DNA from: Planctomycetaceae bacterium | Lineage (GTDB): Bacteria > Planctomycetota > Planctomycetia > Pirellulales > JAEUIK01 | DNA length: 12,703 bases | Reading direction: 5' to 3' | NCBI GenBank assembly: GCA_015493185.1 | Contig: WGDQ01000621.1 | Span: forward strand, 1 to 12,703 | Part shown: one piece after another, positions 6,914 to 12,703 of the stretch | Layout of the letters: each line of letters opens with the position of its first letter | Position numbering within the stretch: position 1 is the first letter of the stretch | The notes under the pieces: generated by a model | Seen by the model: only the letters and a program-made list of their open reading frames with translations | What the model was told of the DNA's origin: nothing | The model's database searches: none | Translations under genes and position numbers: made by a program

Positions 6914-9082
6914 ATGCCCGAACCGGCTGATGTACCCCATCCGGCCGAAACGACCGGAGGCGGCAGTGGAAAACGTCCGGTAAAACGCAACACGAGAGCC
7001 GTCAGCGCGTCGTCTCGCACGCCATCAGTCCGGCGACAAGTCAATAGCGTGGCCGTTTCGGAACAAGGGACGCACGCAAATTCGTCCGCGCCTGCTTCAG
7101 AGGACAAGATTGCAGCCCCCGTGAGCACAAACAAGCGTATCAGGTCGCGATCCCAACGTTCCCGCCGATCCTCCAAGAAACCGAGGCGATCGCCTACCGC
7201 AGCTACGGCCAAAGGCGCGATTCCCCAGGCAGGCTTTGCTCGAAATACCTGGCGGAGGTTTCTCCGTTGGGCCGAATCGTGGGGCGGCTCGGCTGTCTTT
7301 CATGCTATCGTCCTGATTCTGCTATCGATTGCCACGCTCAGTACGCCAAAACGCAACGACGCCCCACAGATCGTCAGCAGCATTGAGCGATCGCCCGAAG
7401 AACTGAATGAACGGCTCGACGAGTCGCTCACCCCGGCCACAATGCTCAGCACGGCCCCGTCGCTCGGGGTCGCCGACGCTCAGGGTGAACTAGTGAGCGC
7501 CAGCGGCGAGCCGCAATTGAGCCAGGAAGCGGTCGAATCTGTCGACGGACCGGAGGTAAGCCTTGCTGACGTCGCCGTGTTCGCGCTACCCGGTAAACGC
7601 CTGACAGACGACCTTGGGGCCGACGCGCCGGGCGACCCGTCGGCTGCCGTCGAGGGCTATGGCGGCGCCCTCGATCGGATCACTCAAGAAATCCTGATGA
7701 TGCTCACCAAAGGCAAGGTGTTGGTCATCTGGCTTCTCGATCAGTCAGAAAGCATGGAAGACGACCGCCAGGAAGTTCGGGCTCGCATCGAACGCGTTTA
7801 TCAGGAGCTGGGATTGCGCAGCGAAGACGAAGAAAAAGACGCTCTGCTAACCGCAATTACGAGCTTCGGACAACAATTCGTGGTCCATTCCTCACGCCCC
7901 ACCGCCGATTTGGAGGAAATCCAGCAGGCCATCGATAGTGTGCCAAACGATGACTCAGGCCAGGAAAATGTCTGCCAAGCGGTCATTGCTGCCACGCGCG
8001 AGTTTCGTCGGTTTGCAACCCGGGGCCGACGCCAAATTGCGTTGATCATCGTCACGGACGAAGCAGGCGACGACGGCGACCGCGTCGAGCAGGCCATTGC
8101 CGCAGCTCGCGATGCGCGTGCCCGCATATACACAATGGGCCGCGAAGCTGTATTCGGTTATCCGTATGCGCACATTCGCTGGACGTGGGTCGATCCGGAA
8201 AAACCTAAAGACAAAGTGACCGAGGCCGACAAGATCGTGTTCTGGATCCGCATCCGCAGAGGTCCGGAAACGCCTCGCGTAGAGCAACTGCAAACCGATG
8301 GCCTATGGCGTCGCTACGATGCCCACCCCAGCGGCTTCGGGCCTTACGAACTGGTCCGCATGTGCCGGCAAACCGGCGGCATTTATTTCATGCTGCCTAG
8401 CGTAGAAAGCAATCTGGTGCGAGTTACCGAGCGACGCATCTACGAGCTTGATCGCATGCGGCCTTATCTGCCCGATCTCAGCAGCCGGCAGGACTACATC
8501 GCTGAAACCGCCAGCCATCCTTTGCGACAGCGGCTATGGGACATCATCGGAACGCTGAACCCGTACGCCCATCCAGAGATGAACCTCCGCGAATACTATT
8601 CAGTCAAGCCAGACGAATTTGCTCAACAGGCCACGGTTGAGAAAGAACGGGCAGGCCAACTGCTTATTGCTTTCCAGAAGGCCGAAGAACATCTTCAACC
8701 GCTTACCCGGCAGCGGAATCAAGAAACCTCGCTCCGGTGGCAAGCCAATTACGATTTGCTACTTGCACAAGTTGTCGCATATCAAATGCGTCTTTACGAA
8801 TATGTTGCGTACCTCGATGCCTTTCTCCAGCAACCCAAGCAGCCGAAGTCGCTAAAGACCAACCGGTGGCGGATCCATACGGTCCAGCGAACCTTGACCC
8901 ACGAAGACCATCAGTCGTTGCTCGACCGCTCGAAAATGCTGCTTCAGGCGGTTATCGACACCCATCCCGGCACACCTTACGCCGCCCGCGCCCAGTGGGA
9001 ATTGAACCGTGGCTTCGGCATCAGTGTCGCCGAATACTACTACGATCCGCGACGCGACACGATCAAGCGTCCAAATTTCTGA
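6914..9082 (+). CDS. membrane-anchored vWA-domain protein
   Basis: A 722-residue protein. Residues 1-118 are basic, rich in Ser, Arg and Lys, and probably disordered in the cytoplasm. One membrane segment (about 125-144, VFHAIVLILLSIATL) anchors it. An acidic, low-complexity linker (145-250) follows. A von Willebrand A domain spans about 266-410 with the MIDAS motif D276-x-S278-x-S280 (LLDQSES) and a later Asp in TDEAGDD (381-387). The usual MIDAS threonine is not obvious around 346-358. Residues 410-722 are unrecognised: a part rich in Trp and charged residues, a long helical stretch (565-640), and a C-terminal end rich in Tyr and Arg. By topology the vWA domain should face the periplasm, where such domains bind ligands or partner proteins through a metal ion. 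The start ATG 6914 has GGGAGG at 6896-6901, with a rather long 12 nt spacing. Neighbouring genes give no functional link. The vWA call is secure; the role is unknown. Confidence 0.88.
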   Translation: MPEPADVPHPAETTGGGSGKRPVKRNTRAVSASSRTPSVRRQVNSVAVSEQGTHANSSAPASEDKIAAPVSTNKRIRSRSQRSRRSSKKPRRSPTAATAKGAIPQAGFARNTWRRFLRWAESWGGSAVFHAIVLILLSIATLSTPKRNDAPQIVSSIERSPEELNERLDESLTPATMLSTAPSLGVADAQGELVSASGEPQLSQEAVESVDGPEVSLADVAVFALPGKRLTDDLGADAPGDPSAAVEGYGGALDRITQEILMMLTKGKVLVIWLLDQSESMEDDRQEVRARIERVYQELGLRSEDEEKDALLTAITSFGQQFVVHSSRPTADLEEIQQAIDSVPNDDSGQENVCQAVIAATREFRRFATRGRRQIALIIVTDEAGDDGDRVEQAIAAARDARARIYTMGREAVFGYPYAHIRWTWVDPEKPKDKVTEADKIVFWIRIRRGPETPRVEQLQTDGLWRRYDAHPSGFGPYELVRMCRQTGGIYFMLPSVESNLVRVTERRIYELDRMRPYLPDLSSRQDYIAETASHPLRQRLWDIIGTLNPYAHPEMNLREYYSVKPDEFAQQATVEKERAGQLLIAFQKAEEHLQPLTRQRNQETSLRWQANYDLLLAQVVAYQMRLYEYVAYLDAFLQQPKQPKSLKTNRWRIHTVQRTLTHEDHQSLLDRSKMLLQAVIDTHPGTPYAARAQWELNRGFGISVAEYYYDPRRDTIKRPNF

Positions 9083-9306
9083 TCGGTAGTGCGTCCAATG
9101 AACAACGTCCCTTGGACCTCGCCCGCTTGATGGCTTCGGCTGGACAGGTGCCGGCTAATGGTTTCGTCCGCAAATCGCTTTCGCCTCGCTCCCACAGTCA
9201 GCCGCTGCGTCGTTTCGACCAGCACGCCTGTTCCCTCATGGCGGATGCATGGAACCCCTTGCCCTGTCACGCGCTCTACTATCGTCGCACATCGGCGCGG
9301 CCAACG
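9083..9306. other. non-coding stretch after the vWA gene
   Basis: Open frames here are continuations of out-of-register frames from the vWA gene. The only clear structure is the inverted repeat described at 9093-9117. GCGTCCAA occurs twice, at 9067-9074 (inside the gene's end) and 9091-9098, so the right arm could pair with either copy. Confidence 0.4.
9093..9117 (+). terminator. hairpin just after the vWA gene, possible terminator
   Basis: GTCCAA (9093-9098) and TTGGAC (9112-9117) pair perfectly around a 13 nt loop, beginning 11 nt after the stop codon. The location fits a transcript end, but no T-run follows, so an intrinsic terminator is not established. Confidence 0.25.
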
Positions 9307-9336
9307 TTGACCAGCTTTCCTATCGTGCTCTATACT
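9307..9336 (+). promoter_or_regulatory. strong sigma70-type promoter for cysK
   Basis: TTGACC (9307-9312) and TATACT (9331-9336) each match five of six consensus bases, with an 18 nt spacer. It is the best promoter-like sequence in the window. A start near 9343 gives a leader of about 170 nt before the cysK ATG. That leader contains a possible stem (9344-9351 with 9381-9388, one mismatch), a run of seven T at 9426-9432 without a GC-rich stem directly before it, and a second stem (GGGAC 9466-9470 with GTCCC 9486-9490). Confidence 0.55.
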
Positions 9337-9496
9337 CCCGGGAGTCGACGGGCAGCTTTTCCGGTTCTTTCAACCTGGCGCCTTCGACATAGCTGTTAGA
9401 AATTTTAGAGTAAAAGCGTCGGATCTTTTTTTCGTCATCTGCACTGCAACTTGCACCAACATGCCGGGACGTTTCTCTCCGGTCTGTCCCTATTTT

Positions 9497-9511
9497 GTGG
9501 AGGTAGTCCAC
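9497..9511 (+). promoter_or_regulatory. hairpin covering the cysK ribosome binding site
   Basis: GTGGA (9497-9501) pairs perfectly with TCCAC (9507-9511) around a GGTAG loop. The cysK Shine-Dalgarno sequence GGAGG (9499-9503) is half in the stem and half in the loop, and the stem ends one base before the ATG at 9513. Such a hairpin could lower or regulate translation initiation. A five-pair stem is weak, and no ligand-binding structure was recognised upstream. Confidence 0.35.
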
Positions 9512-9512
9512 C

Positions 9513-10472
9513 ATGGCCTCGACCAGTACATCCGGAATCCACAACGAAATTACCGAGTGCGTTGGCAATACGCCGTTGGTCAAGTTGCGACGCGTCACTG
9601 AGGGCTGCGGCGCTACGGTCGTGGGCAAAATGGAAAACGCCAACCCTCTTTGGAGTGTTAAAGACCGCATTGCCCGTGCTATGATCGACGCGGCAGAACG
9701 TGACGGGCTCATCAACCAAGACACGGTCATCATCGAGCCCACGAGTGGCAATACCGGCATCGGGCTGGCATTTGTTTGCGCAGCTCGTGGCTATCGGCTT
9801 AAGGTCACCATGCCCGAAAGCATGAGTCTCGAGCGACGACGAATGCTCAAGGCGCTCGGTGCCGAACTGGTGCTTACTCCCGCAGCCGAAGGGATGCCCG
9901 GTGCGGTACGCAAAGCCGAGGAGCTATTGGCCGAAAACGAGAACTATTTCATGCCACAGCAGTTCAAGAACCCGGCAAATCCAGAAATCCACCGCAAGAC
10001 CACGGCTGAGGAAGTTTGGCGCGACACGGAAGGTGCGATCGACATCTTCGTGGCCGGCGTCGGCACCGGAGGCACAATCACCGGAGTGGGCGAAGTGCTG
10101 AAAAACCGGAAACCGAACGTGCAGATCATCGCCGTCGAACCGGCCAACAGTCCGGTTATCACACAGAAACGGGCTGGGCAGGAACTGAAGCCCGGCAAAC
10201 ATACAATTCAGGGAATCGGGGCTGGTTTCATCCCCGATGTGCTCAATCTCGACGTGATCGACGACGTGGTACAGGTTCAAGACGAAGATGCAATGGAAAC
10301 TGCTCGACAGATGGCGCGACTGGAAGGACTCATGTGTGGTATCTCCAGTGGTGCTGCTGCCTGGGCTGCCATTCAAGTCGCAAAACGCCCGGAAAACAAG
10401 GACAAATTGATCGTCGTCGTGTTGCCAGACATCGGCGAACGCTATCTGTCAACCAAACTATTTCCCGAATGA
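9513..10472 (+). CDS. cysK: cysteine synthase A (O-acetylserine sulfhydrylase)
   Basis: Pyridoxal phosphate enzyme of the cytoplasm that makes cysteine from O-acetylserine and sulfide. The 319 residues are the usual length for the single-domain enzyme. Visible motifs: GNTPLVKL (18-25); PLP-binding Lys50 in SVKDR; the substrate loop TSGNTG (77-82); the PLP phosphate loop GTGGT (184-188); and GISSGAA (276-282), whose serine contacts the cofactor ring. There is no C-terminal CBS domain, so cystathionine beta-synthase is unlikely; the CysM isozyme is possible but the motifs fit CysK better. ATG 9513 is preceded by GGAGG (9499-9503) with 9 nt spacing. The gene has its own promoter and no co-directional neighbour close by, so it is probably transcribed alone. 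The next gene is convergent. No cysE is present in the window. Confidence 0.94.
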   Translation: MASTSTSGIHNEITECVGNTPLVKLRRVTEGCGATVVGKMENANPLWSVKDRIARAMIDAAERDGLINQDTVIIEPTSGNTGIGLAFVCAARGYRLKVTMPESMSLERRRMLKALGAELVLTPAAEGMPGAVRKAEELLAENENYFMPQQFKNPANPEIHRKTTAEEVWRDTEGAIDIFVAGVGTGGTITGVGEVLKNRKPNVQIIAVEPANSPVITQKRAGQELKPGKHTIQGIGAGFIPDVLNLDVIDDVVQVQDEDAMETARQMARLEGLMCGISSGAAAWAAIQVAKRPENKDKLIVVVLPDIGERYLSTKLFPE

Positions 10473-10770
10473 TCCGACACCTCTTCGTGTAGCCGAAAAC
10501 ATTCAACTGTGAGTGGCATTACTCATCGCCCGAGCACAGGCGATCTTCAGCCGCGCTCGAAAATCATCCAGCTTCATCGCTTTTGGGACACATGCCCAGC
10601 GGCGTTCAAGCGAGGGACCGATAGATTGTTGCTTTGCACTGAATAACACCTACTGCCGACGATACAAGGATGTTGCCTCGCCAGGAAACACGGACCTGCT
10701 TGTTCCCTTGAGTCAAGAATCGATCAAGCAGCTCAAGAGGAATCGCGCATGCATTTGCGTACAGGTGTTG
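10473..10770. other. convergent gap between cysK and the M42 peptidase
   Basis: Transcripts from both sides should end here. Two weak stems are visible: TGAGT (10510-10514) with ACTCA (10521-10525), and a split stem with CGAGC (10531-10535) and GGC (10539-10541) pairing to GCC (10550-10552) and GCTCG (10555-10559). Neither has a proper T-run in either direction. A GTG-started frame at 10513-10800 has no ribosome binding site and runs into the peptidase gene, so it is not called. Confidence 0.35.
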
Positions 10771-11829
10771 TCAGGGTGTGAAATCAACGTCAGGCGATAG
10801 CCCGCGCGCGAAATGCGCTAGCAAATCGGCGGCGTGGTCGATGTCGCTCAGCGAGATCATTTCAACGGGGCTGTGCATGTAGCGGTTCGGCAGGCTTACA
10901 AGTCCTGTGGCCATTCCTGATCGGTTGACCTGCATCACGTTGGCATCCGTTGGTGTCGCCCGCGAAATCGCACCTCGCTGCACCGGAATATCGTGTTCGT
11001 CGGCCAACTCGATCAAGCGGCCAGTCACTCGCGGGTTCATATTCGGCCCTCGATAAACAACAGGGCCCCCTCCCAGACGAACATCGCCTTCTTGCTTCTT
11101 ATCGATTGTTGGGCAGTCGGTCGCATGTGTCACGTCTACAGCAATTCCAACGTGCGGGTTGATCTCGAAGGCGCTGGTGCGTGCGCCGCGCAAGCCGATC
11201 TCCTCTTGCACGGTAGAAACTACGTAGAGCGCGCAATCCAACGGTTGCTGAGCAGCTCGGCGAAAAGCCTCAAGCACAACCCAAAGCCCAGCCTTGTCGT
11301 CAACACCTGGCGAAACCAGCCGATCCTCGCCGATCCGTCGATACACCAATTCCAGCGTGATCGCATCGCCCACACATACCTGCCGCTCAGCCGCCTCTTT
11401 GTCTTTGGCCCCAATATCGATCCATAGGTCTTTCAGTTTCGGCACCTGCCGCCGTTCTTCGTCGGTAAGCAGATGAATCGGCTTTCGGGCGATCAGGCCC
11501 GGCACGGGACCACCACGTGTCCAAACCGTCATCCTCTGCCCGATCAAGACCTGAGGATCCCAACCACCGATTGGCTGTACATAGAGATAGCCTTCGCTAT
11601 CGATGTGCTGTACGAGCAGCCCAATCTGATCGCAGTGGCCAGCCAACATCAACCGAGGCGAACCGTTTCGGTTTTTCACGGCGATCACATTTCCATGCAC
11701 GTCGGTGCGTATCTCATCGGCCACGGGCTCGAGGTACGCCCGAACTCTTTCTTGGATCGCCTGCTCGTAGCCTGAAGGACTGGGCGTTTCCAGCAAACGG
11801 AAGAAGAAATCACGAGCCGTGTCGTCCAT
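10771..11829 (-). CDS. M42 family metallopeptidase (glutamyl/TET-type aminopeptidase)
   Basis: Cytoplasmic di-metal aminopeptidase of the M42 family, typically a large oligomer that trims peptides from the N-terminus. From ATG 11829 the product has 352 residues, the normal length. Metal and catalytic residues follow the family pattern: His65 and Asp67 in GHCDQIG, bridging Asp177 in GVDDKAG, the pair Glu209-Glu210 in QEEIGLRGA, Asp232 in AVDVTHA, and His319 in RYMHSPVEM. The first motif has Gln where many members have Glu (HxDE), probably without loss of metal binding. The frame is open for 34 more codons upstream, but AAGGA lies 6 nt before the ATG at 11829, and the upstream part is Arg-rich and non-coding in character. 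A short inverted repeat (TTCGC 11855-11859, GCGAA 11862-11866) lies in its leader. The SGNH hydrolase gene ends 186 bp upstream on the same strand; co-transcription is possible. Older names include endoglucanase/CelM, which are misleading for this family. Confidence 0.93.
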   Translation of the reverse strand: MDDTARDFFFRLLETPSPSGYEQAIQERVRAYLEPVADEIRTDVHGNVIAVKNRNGSPRLMLAGHCDQIGLLVQHIDSEGYLYVQPIGGWDPQVLIGQRMTVWTRGGPVPGLIARKPIHLLTDEERRQVPKLKDLWIDIGAKDKEAAERQVCVGDAITLELVYRRIGEDRLVSPGVDDKAGLWVVLEAFRRAAQQPLDCALYVVSTVQEEIGLRGARTSAFEINPHVGIAVDVTHATDCPTIDKKQEGDVRLGGGPVVYRGPNMNPRVTGRLIELADEHDIPVQRGAISRATPTDANVMQVNRSGMATGLVSLPNRYMHSPVEMISLSDIDHAADLLAHFARGLSPDVDFTP

Positions 11830-12015
11830 GAAACATCCTTCGTCTTTGTTGGGTTTCGCAAGCGAAGCCTCAACCGCGCCCCCTCTTCTTCGCAGCACAA
11901 CGTGCCTACTGCACCACGCTCGGCTCCGCATGGCAAATGATACGTGTGCGACAACTCTTCATCGTCCACGCACAACGGTTGTTTTTATTGCACGCTGCCA
12001 GTGGGAACGAAACTT

Positions 12016-12703
12016 TCACTGCCCTTCGCCCATCAGCTTGGCAACCATTGGCTCGATGGCTTCGGCCCAAATGCGATAACCCTTCAAACTGAGGTGCAAA
12101 TAGTCAGGCATAATCTCCTTCCGTATCGAGCCATCGGGTTCGAGAAACTTATCTCCAATGTCGAGGTAGTACACCATTTCCCCATCGGCCACTTCCGACG
12201 CCAGTTGACTGGCCTTCGCATTTTTTTCCCGAAGCGGATTGGGTTTCTGACCACGAGGAAAAATCGCCAACAACAAGACCTTTGTTTGGGGCAACTTTTG
12301 CCGCAGCTTCGCCACAATCGCCTTGATTCCTTCGCCAATTTCCTCCGCCGTGTTGTCACCAGAGTTGTTCGTACCGATCATCAGCACAACCAGCTTGGGT
12401 GAAATGCCGTCGACATTGCCGTGGTCCAATCGCCAAAGCACGTGCTGTGTGCGGTCGCCGCCGATACCCATATTGGCCGCTTTGCGGTGACCGTAAAACT
12501 TCTGCCACACCGCATTATTGTTCCAACCTTGTGTGATCGAATCGCCAAGGAACACCAAATCAATGTCGCCTTGCTGGGCTCGACGGTTGATCGACTCGTG
12601 CCGCTTTACCCACCAGTCGGCGGAACGTGGCACAGGAGTCACCGTGTCGCGTCCCTCAGCCCACGCGGCCGACGAGCCCCCGATCAGACAGCACGTCCAC
12701 GAC
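12016..12703 (-). CDS. secreted SGNH/GDSL hydrolase, 5' end outside the window
   Basis: Serine esterase or lipase-like hydrolase of the SGNH family, close in pattern to the platelet-activating factor acetylhydrolase beta/gamma-like group; the substrate is unknown. Numbering from the GTG codon at 12642, the blocks are: GDSITQG with catalytic Ser35; GIGGDRTQ (59-66) with the oxyanion Gly; GTNNS (90-94) with Asn92; and PDYLHL (179-184) with Asp180 and His183 of the catalytic pair. All four family blocks are intact. The frame stays open beyond that GTG to the window edge, adding 20 residues that end in a hydrophobic run and an AWA-E stretch, typical of a signal peptidase I site. The true start therefore lies beyond 12703 and the protein is probably exported to the periplasm or outside. 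It stops 186 bp before the M42 peptidase gene on the same strand. Deacetylation of carbohydrates or ester cleavage are both possible roles. Confidence 0.9.
   Translation of the reverse strand, partial: SWTCCLIGGSSAAWAEGRDTVTPVPRSADWWVKRHESINRRAQQGDIDLVFLGDSITQGWNNNAVWQKFYGHRKAANMGIGGDRTQHVLWRLDHGNVDGISPKLVVLMIGTNNSGDNTAEEIGEGIKAIVAKLRQKLPQTKVLLLAIFPRGQKPNPLREKNAKASQLASEVADGEMVYYLDIGDKFLEPDGSIRKEIMPDYLHLSLKGYRIWAEAIEPMVAKLMGEGQ

Noticed and set aside
5899..7212. 437-codon open frame on the - strand across the gap and into both flanking genes
   Set aside because: It overlaps two well-supported genes and its product is rich in Arg, Cys, Ser and Trp with no domain. Only parts of the middle look protein-like, and those are treated separately as a possible remnant.
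9506..9517. CCACCATGG around the cysK start resembles a eukaryotic Kozak sequence
   Set aside because: The GGAGG upstream and the bacterial gene explain the site; the match is coincidental.
10513..10800. 95-codon + strand frame after cysK
   Set aside because: No ribosome binding site, no recognisable features, and it overlaps the 3' end of the M42 peptidase gene.
11830..11931. 34-codon N-terminal extension of the M42 peptidase from ATG 11931
   Set aside because: The extension is Arg-rich and unlike the family; ATG 11829 has AAGGA at good spacing and gives the usual length.

Overview
The window (about 12.7 kb, moderately high GC) looks like ordinary chromosomal DNA from a bacterium. Planctomycetota, probably the Pirellulales group, is my best guess. 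It rests on the gene mix (membrane-anchored vWA protein, secreted SGNH hydrolase, GAF plus SpoIIE-like protein, DAACS carrier with a large insert), the loose packing with long gaps, and the scarcity of operons. No rRNA, tRNA, CRISPR array, insertion sequence or phage gene was seen.

Left to right on the + strand: an acetolactate synthase large subunit (ilvB, 219-1982) behind a possible promoter and a 10-codon leader reading frame rich in Leu/Val/Ile; a 0.3 kb gap; a dicarboxylate/amino acid:cation symporter with an unusual 70-85 residue insert between its first two membrane helices (2311-3804); a 0.6 kb gap; a GAF-domain protein with a SpoIIE/PP2C-like domain that has lost its metal-binding aspartates (4418-6028); a 0.9 kb gap with a possible decayed gene on the - strand; a membrane-anchored vWA-domain protein (6914-9082); and a cysteine synthase (cysK, 9513-10472) with a strong sigma70-type promoter, a leader of about 170 nt and a hairpin over its ribosome binding site.

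On the - strand, convergent with cysK, are an M42 family metal-dependent aminopeptidase (10771-11829) and, upstream of it, a secreted SGNH/GDSL hydrolase (12016 to beyond 12703). The latter is cut by the window edge: its frame stays open through signal-peptide-like sequence to the end.

The genes do not form one pathway. ilvB (branched-chain amino acid synthesis) and cysK (cysteine synthesis) are biosynthetic; the symporter, aminopeptidase and esterase-like hydrolase suit uptake and turnover of organic nutrients; the GAF/phosphatase-like protein may be a signalling component. ilvB has no ilvN or ilvC beside it. No coherent new multi-gene system is evident. The points most worth a second look are the apparently inactive SpoIIE-like phosphatase, the symporter insert, the two leader regions (ilvB and cysK) and the gap at 6029-6913.
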